DNA from: Nocardia sp.
Lineage (GTDB): Bacteria > Actinomycetota > Actinomycetes > Mycobacteriales > Mycobacteriaceae
Length of the DNA stretch: 42,196 bases
Reading direction: 5' to 3'
NCBI RefSeq assembly: GCF_025465275.1
Contig: NZ_JAODNK010000233.1
Coordinates: 1 to 42,196 of the forward strand
In this document: positions 17,374 to 26,235 of the stretch, piece by piece
Layout: the number at the start of each line of letters is the position of its first letter
How positions within the stretch are numbered: the first letter of the stretch is position 1
Position numbers and translations under genes: made by a program
The notes under the pieces: model-generated
Told to the model about the DNA's origin: nothing
Seen by the model: only the letters and a program-made list of their open reading frames with translations
Database searches by the model: none

Positions 17374-18159
17374 CTATTCTGCCCAGCTCGGCGGGCGGCG
17401 CTCGAAGAAGGCCGTCATGCCTTCGATGACCTCGGCGGTGCCGAAGAAGCTGCCGGAGCGCTTGGCCAGGGTGTCGGCGTGGCGGTCGAACTCGCCGAGC
17501 GTGGCCGCGGTGGTGAGCCGCTTGCTCTCGGCCAGTCCCTGCGGGGAACCCTTGAGTAGCGCGCTGACCAGCCCGTTCACCTCGTCGACCGGATCGTCGG
17601 CGGCAACGGTGATGAGGCCGGTGCGTTCGGCTTCCGCGGCGTCGAAGGTCTCGCCGGTCTGGAAGTAGCGGGCGGCGGCACGGGAGGTCATGCGCGGCAG
17701 CAACGTCAGCGAAATCACGAAGGGGGCCAGCCCCAGCCGTGCCTCGGTGAGCGCGAAACTGCTGCCGCGACCCGCCACCGCGATATCGCAGGCGGCGACG
17801 ATGCCCATGCCGCCGGCACGCACATTGCCGTCGATCCGGGCGATCACCGGCTTCGGCAGTTCCAGGATGCGGCGCAGCACCTGCACCATCCAGCCGGTCC
17901 GGATGCCGGCTGCCGCCGACGGATCGGCGTCGATGGCCTCGCGCAGATCCGCACCGGCACAGAAGGTATTGCCGGTGTGAGTGAGCACCACCCCGCGCAC
18001 CTCGGTGTCCTCGGCCGCGCGGCCGAGCCCCTGCAACAGCTCGGTCACCAGCCGGGACGAGAGCGCATTGCGATTGTGCGGGGAATCGAGGGTGAGCACG
18101 GCGAACCCGTCCTGCACCTCGTAGCGCACGAACGGTGCGTCGGGGGTGGTGTCACTCAT
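17374..18159 (-). CDS. echA7: Enoyl-CoA hydratase/isomerase family protein (EchA7-like)
   Basis: A 261-residue crotonase-fold protein. The oxyanion-hole segments are NTFCAGADLRE and NVRAGGMGIVAACDIAVAG, followed by TEARLGLAPFVI. The Glu of TEARLGL is present, but the second catalytic Glu region (usually PGAGGT) reads FVISLTL, as in methylglutaconyl- or isohexenylglutaconyl-CoA hydratases. That fits hydration of the product of the carboxylase encoded upstream. AGGAG lies six bases before the ATG, 33 bp after the dehydrogenase stop. The position between the fadE12-like gene and TetR matches M. tuberculosis echA7 by order, so the symbol is a positional assignment. Confidence 0.87.
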   Translation of the reverse strand: MSDTTPDAPFVRYEVQDGFAVLTLDSPHNRNALSSRLVTELLQGLGRAAEDTEVRGVVLTHTGNTFCAGADLREAIDADPSAAAGIRTGWMVQVLRRILELPKPVIARIDGNVRAGGMGIVAACDIAVAGRGSSFALTEARLGLAPFVISLTLLPRMTSRAAARYFQTGETFDAAEAERTGLITVAADDPVDEVNGLVSALLKGSPQGLAESKRLTTAATLGEFDRHADTLAKRSGSFFGTAEVIEGMTAFFERRPPSWAE

Positions 18160-18192
18160 CAGATCTCCTGGCTTCTCGAATATCGTTGCGGC

Positions 18193-19356
18193 TCAGTACG
18201 ACCGGGGCAGTCCGAGCGAGTGCTGCGCGACGAAGTTGAGGATCATTTCGCGACTGACCGGGGCGACCCGGGCAATGCGCGAGGCGGCGAGCATGCCCGC
18301 CAGACCCACATCGGAGGTCAGGCCCGCCCCGCCGTGCGTCTGGATGGACTGATCGAGTGCCTTGATACTGGCTTCTGCCGCAGCGTATTTCGACATATTG
18401 GCCGCCTCGGCCGCCCCGAATTCGTCACCGGCGTCGTAGAGGTGCGCGGCCTTCTGCATCATGAGCTTGGCCAGCTCCAGCTCGATCTTCACCTGGGCCA
18501 GCGGGTGCGAAATACCCTGGTGCGCACCGATCGGCACGCCCTTCCACACCGCACGCTCCTTGGCGTAGGCGACGGCCTGATCGATGGCGTAGCGGCCCAT
18601 GCCCACGGCCATGGCCGCACCCATGATGCGCTCGGGATTGAGCCCGGCGAACAGCTGCGCGATGGCGGCGTCCTCCTTGCCGACCAGCGCGGTGGCGGGC
18701 AGGCGCACATCATCGAGGAAGAGCGTGAACTGATTGTCCGGCTCGATAATGTCCATCTCCTGCTTCGTCTTCACGAAGCCGGGGGCATCGGTCGGGACGA
18801 TGAACAGGGCGGGCTGCAGATTGCCGGTCTTGGCATTCTCGCTGCGAGCCACGATGAGCACGGCCTCGGCCTGATCCACACCGGAGATGAAGATCTTGCG
18901 GCCGCTGAGGATCCAGTCCTCACCGTCCCGGCGCGCGGTGGTGGTGATCTTGTGCGAATTGGAACCCGCATCCGGCTCGGTAATGCCGAAGACCATCTTG
19001 CCGGAGCCGTCGGCCAGCTTGGTCAGCCATTCCCGCTTCTGCGCCTCGGTGCCGTACTTGGTGATGATGGTGCCGCAGATGGCCGGGGACACCACCATGA
19101 GCAGCAGGCCGCAGCCGCGCGCGGCCAGTTCCTCCTGCACCAGCGCCAGCTCGTAGATGCCCGCGCCGCCACCGCCGTACTCCTCCGGCAGATTCACGCC
19201 GAGGAAGCCGAGCTTGCCTGCCTCGTCCCACAATTCGTCGAACGGCTCACCCTTGCGGGCCTTGGGTCCGGCGTAATCGCGGAAGTTGTACTTCGCGGCC
19301 AGCTGAGCTACCGCAGCGCGCAGCGCCTTCTGTTCATCGGTCTCGACGAAACTCAT
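18193..19356 (-). CDS. fadE12: Acyl-CoA dehydrogenase (FadE12-like)
   Basis: A 387-residue acyl-CoA dehydrogenase, the usual length, with LVQEELAARGCGLLL, MVFGITEPDAGSNSHKITTT at the flavin/substrate site, and a C-terminal QTHGGAGLTSDVG. The common C-terminal catalytic Glu (in YEGT) is absent; the position reads APVSREM. The Glu in NPERIMGAAMAVG, in helix G, is the likely base, as in isovaleryl-CoA dehydrogenase, which suggests branched substrates. The ATG is three bases beyond the carboxylase alpha stop, and its AGGAG lies inside that gene's last codons, giving tight coupling. Symbol by gene order with M. tuberculosis. Confidence 0.9.
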   Translation of the reverse strand: MSFVETDEQKALRAAVAQLAAKYNFRDYAGPKARKGEPFDELWDEAGKLGFLGVNLPEEYGGGGAGIYELALVQEELAARGCGLLLMVVSPAICGTIITKYGTEAQKREWLTKLADGSGKMVFGITEPDAGSNSHKITTTARRDGEDWILSGRKIFISGVDQAEAVLIVARSENAKTGNLQPALFIVPTDAPGFVKTKQEMDIIEPDNQFTLFLDDVRLPATALVGKEDAAIAQLFAGLNPERIMGAAMAVGMGRYAIDQAVAYAKERAVWKGVPIGAHQGISHPLAQVKIELELAKLMMQKAAHLYDAGDEFGAAEAANMSKYAAAEASIKALDQSIQTHGGAGLTSDVGLAGMLAASRIARVAPVSREMILNFVAQHSLGLPRSY

Positions 19357-19359
19357 TGC

Positions 19360-21366
19360 CTACTCCTGATCTTCGCTGTCGGCCTGGACCACGGCGAGTA
19401 CGGTGCCGACCTCGACCTGCTGGCCGGTGGTGACGTTCAATTCGGTGAGAATGCCGGCGACGGGGGCGGCGATGGTGTGCTCCATCTTCATTGCCTCCAG
19501 CCACAGAATCGGCTGGCCCTTCTCGACCCGGCTGCCCGCTTCCGCGGCGACGCGAATGACCGCGCCCGGCATGGGCGCGAGCAGTGAGCCCTCGGCCACC
19601 TGATCGGCCGGATCCTCGAAACGCGGCAGGCGGCGCACCGCCACCGGGCCGAGCGGGGAATCGACGGCGACCAGATCGCCGTAGCGGGCGATCTCGAAAC
19701 GGCGGCGGACCGGGCCGCGCTCCCCCGGCACCTGCAGCACCACGAGATCCGGTGTGGCTTCCAGCAATTCGAGGCCCGGATGCCCGTCCACCTCGAGGCC
19801 GGCGCGGGTGAGGCGGTAGCGCACCTCGTGCTTGCCTGTCAGGCGGCTCTCGTACGATTTGGATTGGGACTGCGACGGCAGATTGCGCCAGCCGCTCGGC
19901 ACGCCCCGAACCACCCGTGCCGCTTGCCGATTCGCGGCGGCATCGGCCAGGGCTGCCGCCACGACGGACAGCGCCTCATCGGCCTCCGAGACCAGCGGTG
20001 CGGACAGGACGTCCAGACCGTGGGTGGCGAAGAAGGCGGTATCGGTGTCCCCGGCCAGGAAGGCCGGATGCCGCAGCACCCGCACCAGCAGATCGCGGTT
20101 GGTGACCAGACCGTGAATCTTGGCCCGCTGCAAGGCCGATGCCAGCAGGTGCGCGGCTTCGTCGCGAGTATCGGCGTACGAGATGACCTTCGACAGCATG
20201 GGGTCGTAGTGCACGCCGACCACGGAACCGTCCACCACGCCGGTGTCCAGGCGCACGCCCGGTTCGGTCAGCACCGTGAATTCGCCTATGGTGCCGGGGA
20301 TTTCGAGCTTGTGAACCGGACCGCTCTGCGGCTGCCAGTCGTGCGCAGGATCCTCGGCGTAGAGCCGCACCTCGATGGAGTGACCGCGCATGGCCGGCTG
20401 CTGCGCCGGCAGCGGACGACCGGCCGCCACCTGCAATTGCAGGCGCACCAGATCGAGTCCGGTGACCTGTTCGGTGACCGGATGTTCCACCTGCAGACGG
20501 GTATTCATCTCCAGGAAGAAGAAGTCGCCCTTCTCGTCGGCCAGGAATTCGACGGTGCCCGCACCCTCGTAACCGATGGCCTCGGTCGCCAGCCGGGCCG
20601 CCTCGAACAGCCGGGCCCGCATCCCGTCGATCTTCTCGACCAGCGGGGACGGGGCTTCCTCGACGACCTTCTGGTGGCGGCGCTGGATGGAGCATTCGCG
20701 CTCGCTGACGGCCCACACGGTGCCCTGTGTATCGGCCATGACCTGGACCTCGATATGACGGCCGGTCTCCAGATAGCGCTCACAGAACACGGTCGGATCG
20801 CCGAAGGCCGACGCCGCCTCGCGCCGTGCGCCTTCCAGCTGCTCGGTCAGTTCGGCCAGGTCGCGCACCACGCGCATACCGCGACCGCCGCCACCCGATG
20901 AAGCCTTGATGAGCACCGGCAGCATATCCGCGGTGACCTCGGCCGGATCGAGCTCGGCGAGCACCGGGACACCGGCGGCATCCATCATCTTCTTGGACTC
21001 GACCTTGGAGCCCATCTGCTCGATGGCCGCGACCGGCGGGCCGATCCAGGTCAGGCCCGCTGCCAGCACGGCGCGCGCGAATTCGGCGTTCTCGGAAAGG
21101 AATCCGTAGCCGGGGTGGATGGCGTCGGCGCCGGCGGCCAGGGCGGCCTCGATGATCAGGTCACTGCGCAGGTAGGTCTCCGCCGGAGTATTGCCCGGCA
21201 GCCGGATGGCCGCATCGGCCTCGGCCACATGCGGCGCGGCGGCATCGGCATCCGAATACACCGCGGTAGTTGCGATTCCCATGCGACGACAGGTGGCGAA
21301 TACCCGGCGCGCTATCTCGCCGCGATTGGCGACCAGAACGTTCGTAATGTCCATGCCGCTGCTCAC
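19360..21366 (-). CDS. accA2: Acyl-CoA carboxylase alpha subunit: biotin carboxylase plus biotin carrier (AccA2-like)
   Basis: 668 residues. Biotin carboxylase occupies about 1-450 (NVLVANRGEIARRVFATCRR, SGGGGRGMRVV, ERECSIQRRHQKVVEEAPSP, FLEMNTRLQVEHPVTE). A middle BT-type linker domain follows, then a biotinyl domain at about 595-665 with EAMKMEH, where Lys627 carries biotin. It carboxylates biotin with ATP and bicarbonate for the beta subunit. The GTG at 21366 overlaps the beta-subunit stop by four bases; an ATG four codons later (21354) is an equally plausible start. Full length and domain order match AccA2/AtuF/LiuD-type subunits rather than the shorter acetyl-CoA BC protein. Confidence 0.93.
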   Translation of the reverse strand: MSSGMDITNVLVANRGEIARRVFATCRRMGIATTAVYSDADAAAPHVAEADAAIRLPGNTPAETYLRSDLIIEAALAAGADAIHPGYGFLSENAEFARAVLAAGLTWIGPPVAAIEQMGSKVESKKMMDAAGVPVLAELDPAEVTADMLPVLIKASSGGGGRGMRVVRDLAELTEQLEGARREAASAFGDPTVFCERYLETGRHIEVQVMADTQGTVWAVSERECSIQRRHQKVVEEAPSPLVEKIDGMRARLFEAARLATEAIGYEGAGTVEFLADEKGDFFFLEMNTRLQVEHPVTEQVTGLDLVRLQLQVAAGRPLPAQQPAMRGHSIEVRLYAEDPAHDWQPQSGPVHKLEIPGTIGEFTVLTEPGVRLDTGVVDGSVVGVHYDPMLSKVISYADTRDEAAHLLASALQRAKIHGLVTNRDLLVRVLRHPAFLAGDTDTAFFATHGLDVLSAPLVSEADEALSVVAAALADAAANRQAARVVRGVPSGWRNLPSQSQSKSYESRLTGKHEVRYRLTRAGLEVDGHPGLELLEATPDLVVLQVPGERGPVRRRFEIARYGDLVAVDSPLGPVAVRRLPRFEDPADQVAEGSLLAPMPGAVIRVAAEAGSRVEKGQPILWLEAMKMEHTIAAPVAGILTELNVTTGQQVEVGTVLAVVQADSEDQE

Positions 21367-22967
21367 ATTCGGAAGACGCCGAAGCCCTCGGCGCCCTTGA
21401 TCGGGGCATTGTGGATGGCGGACAAGGCCATTCCCAATACCGTGCGGGTATCGCGGGGGTCGATGACGCCGTCGTCGTACAGGCGGCCCGACATGAACAT
21501 GGGCAGCGATTCGGCCTCGATCTGCGCCTCGATCATGGCGCGGATACCGGCATCGGCCTCTTCGTCGAAGGGGATGCCGCGCGCCTCATTGGCGGCCCGG
21601 CCCACGATGGAGATGACACCGGCCAGCTGTGCACCGCCCATGACGGCGGATTTCGCACTGGGCCAGGCGAAGACGAAGCGCGGATCGTAGGCGCGGCCGC
21701 ACATGCCGTAGTGGCCCGCGCCGTAGGACGCGCCCATGAGCAGCGAAATATGCGGCACCTTCGAATTCGACACCGCATTGATCATCATCGCGCCGTGCTT
21801 GATGATGCCCTTCTGCTCGTACTCCTTGCCGACCATGTAGCCGGTGGTGTTGTGCAGGAACAGCAGTGGGGTGTTCTTCTGATTGGCCAGCTGGATGAAC
21901 TGCGCCGCCTTCTGCGCCTCTTCGGAGAAGAGCACGCCGCGGGCATTGGCCAGAATGCCGACCGGATAGCCGTACAGCTCGGCCCAGCCGGTGACGAGGC
22001 TCGAACCGTAGAGCGGCTTGAACTCGTCGAAATCGGAGCCGTCCACCACGCGGGCGATGACCTCGCGGGGGTCGAACGGAATCTTGAGGTCGGACGGGAC
22101 GATGCCGACCAGCTCCTCCTGGCTGTACAGCGGCTCGATCACCTCGGTAAGCGCGCGCGGGACCGGGCCCTTCTTCTCCCAGTTCAACCGGCGAATAATG
22201 GAGCGGCCCAGGCGAATCGCGTCCTGCTCGTCGACGGCCAGGTAATCCGCCAGACCCGAGACGCGAGCGTGCATTTCGGCGCCGCCCAGCGATTCGTCGT
22301 CGGACTCCTCACCGGTCGCCATCTTCACCAGCGGCGGGCCGCCCAGAAACACCTTGGAGCGATCCTTGATCATCACGGTGTAGTCGGACATGCCGGGGAT
22401 GTACGCGCCACCGGCAGTCGAGTTACCGAAAACCAGTGCGATGGTGGGTATTCCAGCCGCCGAGAGCCGGGTCAGGTCGCGGAACATGCGACCGCCAGGG
22501 ACGAAGACCTCTTTCTGCGTAGGCAGATCCGCGCCACCGGACTCCACCAGGCCGATGACCGGCAGCCGGTTCTCCAGCGCGATATCGTTCATCCGCAGGT
22601 TCTTTCGAAGCGTCCACGGGTTCGAGGTGCCGCCGCGCACGGTCGGATCGGGCGCGACGATCATGCATTCGACGCCCTCGACAATGCCGATGCCCGCGAT
22701 CACGCTGGCGCCGACATGGAAGTCGCTGCCCCACGCGGCGAGTGGCGCCAGCTCCAGGAAAGGCGAATCCTCGTCGAGCAGCAGTTCGATGCGCTCGCGC
22801 GCGGTCAGCTTGCCGCGCTTGCGATGCCGCGCCATCTTGTCCGGCCCGCCGCCCGCGATGTTCTTGTCGTACTCGGCCCCGACCTCATCGAGTTTGGCCG
22901 TCATGGCCTCGGCGGCGGCCTGATAGTCCGCCGACTTCGGATCTACGGAGGTGCGCAGAATACTCAA
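21363..22967 (-). CDS. accD2: Acyl-CoA carboxylase beta subunit (carboxyltransferase, AccD2-like)
   Basis: A 534-residue carboxyltransferase. Signatures are KMARHRKRGKLTARERIELL, PDPTVRGGTSNPWTLRKNLR, LVESGGADLPTQKEVF, GNSTAGGAYIPGMSDY and MGASYGAGHYGMCGRAYDPR. The GGT-P-T--K-LR and SGGADLP signatures follow methylcrotonyl-/geranyl-CoA carboxylases rather than propionyl-CoA carboxylases, so the acyl-CoA is probably alpha,beta-unsaturated and beta-methylated. The exact substrate cannot be read from sequence. Translation appears to start at a TTG (22967) overlapping the upstream TGA by four bases. It forms a complex with the alpha subunit encoded directly downstream. Confidence 0.93.
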   Translation of the reverse strand: MSILRTSVDPKSADYQAAAEAMTAKLDEVGAEYDKNIAGGGPDKMARHRKRGKLTARERIELLLDEDSPFLELAPLAAWGSDFHVGASVIAGIGIVEGVECMIVAPDPTVRGGTSNPWTLRKNLRMNDIALENRLPVIGLVESGGADLPTQKEVFVPGGRMFRDLTRLSAAGIPTIALVFGNSTAGGAYIPGMSDYTVMIKDRSKVFLGGPPLVKMATGEESDDESLGGAEMHARVSGLADYLAVDEQDAIRLGRSIIRRLNWEKKGPVPRALTEVIEPLYSQEELVGIVPSDLKIPFDPREVIARVVDGSDFDEFKPLYGSSLVTGWAELYGYPVGILANARGVLFSEEAQKAAQFIQLANQKNTPLLFLHNTTGYMVGKEYEQKGIIKHGAMMINAVSNSKVPHISLLMGASYGAGHYGMCGRAYDPRFVFAWPSAKSAVMGGAQLAGVISIVGRAANEARGIPFDEEADAGIRAMIEAQIEAESLPMFMSGRLYDDGVIDPRDTRTVLGMALSAIHNAPIKGAEGFGVFRM

Positions 22968-24121
22968 GACTGGAACCCCAATCGCTTTGCCGCCAGGGCG
23001 GTCAGGATCTCGTTGGTGCCGCCGCCGATGCCGAGAATTCGCACATCGCGGTACTGGCGCTCGACCTCGGACTCACGCATGTAGCCGAGCCCGCCGAACA
23101 GCTGCACGGCCTGGTGGGCCACCCATTCGGCGGTCTCCACCGCGGTGTTCTTGGCGAAGCACACCTCGGCGATCAGATCGGTCTCACCGCTCGCGGCCCG
23201 CTCGGCCACATGCCGGGAGTAGACCCGGGCGACATCGATGCGACGCGCCATCTCCGACAGCGTGTTCTGCACGGCCTGCCGACTGATGAGCGGGCGGCCG
23301 AAGGTCTCCCGATCGCGGCACCAGGCCAGCGTGAGGTCCAGGCAGCGCTGCGCGTGCGCGTAGGACTGGGTGGCCAGGCCGACCCGCTCGCTCACGAAAG
23401 CATTGGCGATCTGGGCGAATCCGGAGTTCTCCGGGCCGACCAGATTCGACACGGGCACGCGCACATCCACATACGACAGTTCCGCCGTATCGGAGCACAG
23501 CCAGCCCATCTTCTCCAGCTTTCGGCTGACCGTGAAGCCGGGCGTGCCCTTCTCCACCACCAGCAGCGAAACACCGGCCGCGCCTTTGCCTCCCGTGCGG
23601 ACGGCCGTCACCACGTAGTCGGCGCGCACACCGGAGGTGATGAAGGTCTTCGCGCCGTTGACGATGTATTCGTCGCCGTCGCGGACCGCGGTGGTGGTGA
23701 GGTGCCCGACATCGGAGCCACCGCCGGGCTCGGTAATGGCCAGCGAGCCGATCAGCTCACCCGCGAGGGTCGGCTTCACCCAGCGCTCGATGTGCTCGGC
23801 GTTGCCCGAGGCGATAATGTGCGGCACCGCGATACCGCAGGTGAACAGCGAGGCGAACAAGCCGCCCGAGCCACCGGCGTAATGCATTTCCTCGCACACG
23901 ATCGCGGCGTCGATGGGATCACCGCTGGAACCGCCCGCGGACTCCGGAAACTGGATGCCGAGCAGGCCCAGCGCACCGGCCTTCTTATGCAGTTCACGCG
24001 GGAGCGCACCGTCCCGCTCCCAGTCGTTCAGGTACGGCAGCACCTCACGCTCGGTGAATCCGCGCACGGTGGCACGTAATTCGCGCCGCTCGGGGGTTTC
24101 CCACTGGTTCACATAGCTCAT
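22964..24121 (-). CDS. fadE13: Acyl-CoA dehydrogenase (FadE13-like)
   Basis: A 385-residue acyl-CoA dehydrogenase starting MSYVNQWETPERRELRATV, with AAAGG-type FAD contacts (IGSLAITEPGGGSDVGHLTT) and CRDRETFGRPL. The C-terminal LFGGLGYMRESEVERQYRDV precedes GIGGGTNEI. As in its partner at 18193, the C-terminal Glu position is replaced (GGT), while Glu in VSERVGLATQ could be the base. AAAGGG six bases before the ATG at 24121 sets the start; an in-frame ATG upstream at 24139 is weaker. The gene overlaps the beta-subunit TTG and lies 88 bp after the AtuA-like gene, a gap that holds two hairpins. Symbol by gene order. Confidence 0.9.
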   Translation of the reverse strand: MSYVNQWETPERRELRATVRGFTEREVLPYLNDWERDGALPRELHKKAGALGLLGIQFPESAGGSSGDPIDAAIVCEEMHYAGGSGGLFASLFTCGIAVPHIIASGNAEHIERWVKPTLAGELIGSLAITEPGGGSDVGHLTTTAVRDGDEYIVNGAKTFITSGVRADYVVTAVRTGGKGAAGVSLLVVEKGTPGFTVSRKLEKMGWLCSDTAELSYVDVRVPVSNLVGPENSGFAQIANAFVSERVGLATQSYAHAQRCLDLTLAWCRDRETFGRPLISRQAVQNTLSEMARRIDVARVYSRHVAERAASGETDLIAEVCFAKNTAVETAEWVAHQAVQLFGGLGYMRESEVERQYRDVRILGIGGGTNEILTALAAKRLGFQS

Positions 24122-24149
24122 GCTGTGCCCTTTCGGCATGCTCGGGGGC

Positions 24150-24211
24150 CCTGCGTGGTTACGCAGGCAAGCGCAGGGAGGTGGAGCGGCTCCTTCGGGC
24201 CCTGACCGCTC
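24150..24211 (-). other. Two hairpins in the gap between the AtuA-like and dehydrogenase genes
   Basis: CCTGCGT-GGTT-ACGCAGG (24150-24167) is a perfect 7-bp hairpin. GAGCGG (24184-24189) pairs with CCGCTC (24206-24211), the latter overlapping the AtuA-like stop codon. All other junctions in the operon overlap or lie within 33 bases, so this 88-base structured gap stands out. It may be a partial terminator, or a processing or stability element. Confidence 0.45.
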
Positions 24212-25925
24212 ATGCCAGCAGCTCCACAGGTATCTCGATGTGCCGGGCTCGCAGCCATTCCCCGAGCCCCTTGGCCTGCGGATCGAAGCGGGCCTGATAG
24301 GCCACGCCCGCGCCGAGCAGGCCCTCGACAATGAAATTGATCGCGCGCAGATTCGGCAGCACGTGCCGGGTGATCGGCAGTTTCGCGGTTTCCGGCAGCA
24401 GCACGCGCAGCTCGTCGACGGTGAGCGTGTGCACCAGCCAGCGCCACTGCTCATCGGTGCGCACCCAGACGCCGATATTGGCATTGCCGCCCTTGTCACC
24501 ACTGCGCGCCAGCGCGAAGGTGCCGAGCGGGACACGGCGGGTCTCGCCCTGCGGAAGTAGCTGCGGCAGTGCCGGTTCCGGCACCTCGGCCAATTCCAGG
24601 GTCTCCCCCGCCGGTGGAATGTCTACCGTGCTGCCATCGGGCAGGACCGCGATATGCGGAACTTCCTTCGCATCCACGTATCCCGGGGTGAACACGCCGT
24701 ACGGCGCGCCGTTGCCGGGCAGCGTGGTCATCGAGAAGCCCGCATAGCTGGCCAGGGCCAATTCCACTGCCACACTGGAGAAGCCGCGGCCGACCTTGTT
24801 CGGGTCCGGATCGCGCACCACGCAGCGCAGCAGGGCGCTGGCCTGCTCCTCGGTCTCGGCATCGGGGCGATCCAGGCGGGCGAGCGTCCAGTCCAGCTCC
24901 GCCGGTCGCACGGGCAGCCACGATTCCAGCTGCCGTTGCACCAGTGCGACTTTCGCCTCGATATCGAGGCCGGTGACGATGAATTCCATCTCGTTGCGGA
25001 AACCGCCGATGGTGTTCAGCGACACCTTGGTGCGCGACGGCGGCGCTTCACCGGTCACACCGCTGATGAGGACCCGATCCGGGCCCTCCTGCGTGAGCGC
25101 GATGCTGTCCAGCCGGGTGGTGACATCCGGTCCGGCGTAGCGCGCGCTCTGGATCTCGTACATGAGCTGCGCTTGCACCGTGTCCACGGTGACCGCGCCG
25201 CCGGTGCCCGCGTGCTTGGTGATCACCGTGCTGCCGTCGCGGCGCACCTCGGCAATCGGGAAGCCGGGGCGCATCAGATCGGCGATCTCGGTGAAGAAGG
25301 CGAAATTGCCTCCGGTGGCCTGTGTTCCGCATTCGATGACGTGTCCGGCCACCACGGCACCGGCGAGCGCGTCGTAATCGCCACGCCCCCAGCCGAAGTG
25401 GGCGGCGGCGGGGCCGACCACCAGCGCGGCGTCGGTGACACGGCCGGTCACGACGATATCCGCGCCCGCGTTCAGGCATTCGGCGATGCCCCAGCCACCG
25501 AGGTAGGCATTGGCCGTGAGCGGCGCACCCAGCCCCAGTCCGGCGGCACGCGGCAGCAGATCGTCACCGGCCACATACGCGACTTTCGGTGCCAGACCGA
25601 GCTTTTCGGCCGCTTCCCGCACCCGCTGCGCCAGGCCCGCCGGATTCAGGCCACCGGCATTGGCGACAATGCGCACGCCCGATTCGAGGGCCAGCCCGAG
25701 ACTGTTCTCCAGCTGCCGCACGAAGGTTTTGGCATAACCCAGGTTCGCGTCCTTCATGCGATCGCGTCCCAGGATCAGCATGGTGAGTTCGGCGAGGTAG
25801 TCGCCGGTGAGCACATCGAGCTGCCCGCCCTCGAGCATCTCGCGCATGGCGCTCATCCGGTCCCCGTAGAAGCCGGAGCAGTTGCCGATCCGAATGAGGT
25901 CCGGGTCGTCGCCGAGCTGACTCAT
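24210..25925 (-). CDS. AtuA-like acyclic terpene utilisation family protein (DUF1446)
   Basis: 571 residues. The N-terminal DUF1446 domain (about 1-440) includes IRIGNCSGFYGDRMSAMREM, LTGDYLAELTMLILGRDRMK, ANAGGLNPAGLAQRVRE and NAYLGGWGIAECLNAGADIV. A second domain at about 470-565 includes RSGDKGGNANIGVWVRT and is found fused to DUF1446 in AtuA-like proteins. In Pseudomonas, AtuA is required for citronellol/geraniol catabolism, but its reaction is not established. This is the first gene of the operon; GGGAGG lies eight bases before the ATG. The M. tuberculosis counterpart by position is Rv0976c. Family identity is firm; the role in the pathway is inferred. Confidence 0.9.
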   Translation of the reverse strand: MSQLGDDPDLIRIGNCSGFYGDRMSAMREMLEGGQLDVLTGDYLAELTMLILGRDRMKDANLGYAKTFVRQLENSLGLALESGVRIVANAGGLNPAGLAQRVREAAEKLGLAPKVAYVAGDDLLPRAAGLGLGAPLTANAYLGGWGIAECLNAGADIVVTGRVTDAALVVGPAAAHFGWGRGDYDALAGAVVAGHVIECGTQATGGNFAFFTEIADLMRPGFPIAEVRRDGSTVITKHAGTGGAVTVDTVQAQLMYEIQSARYAGPDVTTRLDSIALTQEGPDRVLISGVTGEAPPSRTKVSLNTIGGFRNEMEFIVTGLDIEAKVALVQRQLESWLPVRPAELDWTLARLDRPDAETEEQASALLRCVVRDPDPNKVGRGFSSVAVELALASYAGFSMTTLPGNGAPYGVFTPGYVDAKEVPHIAVLPDGSTVDIPPAGETLELAEVPEPALPQLLPQGETRRVPLGTFALARSGDKGGNANIGVWVRTDEQWRWLVHTLTVDELRVLLPETAKLPITRHVLPNLRAINFIVEGLLGAGVAYQARFDPQAKGLGEWLRARHIEIPVELLA

Positions 25926-25998
25926 TACTGGGCCTCCCTGTACACCCGCGCATCTTCGCGGCAGTCGGTTACAGGGTCACATCGCCTCAGAAAAAAAT

Positions 25999-26014
25999 CA
26001 AGCCTGCGTGCTTG
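25999..26014. promoter_or_regulatory. Candidate TetR operator upstream of the carboxylase operon
   Basis: CAAGC-CTGCGT-GCTTG is a perfect 5-6-5 inverted repeat in the 143-bp gap between the AtuA-like gene and the divergent small membrane protein gene. It is flanked by an A-tract (25991-25997) and TTAATT. Layout and length suit a TetR dimer, and the operon encodes one as its last gene. No second copy was seen near that gene. Confidence 0.45.
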
Positions 26015-26068
26015 TTAATTCACGAGCCGCTTCGCACCGGGCCGGCCGGACCAGGCAAACTGGGTCGG

Positions 26069-26224
26069 GTGTCCTCAGATGTCAGCGTGATCGTGCTGCT
26101 AGCCCTGGCCGGCTTCCTGCTCGGCGGGGCCTATTCGACCTGGAAGACCCTCCGCCCACTCGCCATCGCACTCGGCGTGGCCGGAGTGCTGGCGGTCGGG
26201 GGCGCGATCCTCTACGTGATTTAG
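26069..26224 (+). CDS. Small two-helix membrane protein
   Basis: A 51-residue frame starting at GTG 26069, with two predicted membrane helices: DVSVIVLLALAGFLLGGAYS and, after STWKTLRPL, the stretch AIALGVAGVLAVGGAILYVI. The longer frame starting at 26012 has a non-hydrophobic extension through the operator and is not preferred. The ribosome site is weak; CAAACT nine bases upstream could be a -10 element with a short leader. It is divergent from the carboxylase operon and convergent with the cyclase gene 11 bp away. Function is unknown and homology was not recognised. Confidence 0.6.
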   Translation: MSSDVSVIVLLALAGFLLGGAYSTWKTLRPLAIALGVAGVLAVGGAILYVI

Positions 26225-26235
26225 CTAATAGTTAG

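Noticed and set aside
22964..24535. A longer start for the FadE13-like gene extending into the AtuA-like gene
   Set aside because: The extension reads out of frame through the AtuA-like gene; AAAGGG precedes the ATG at 24121.
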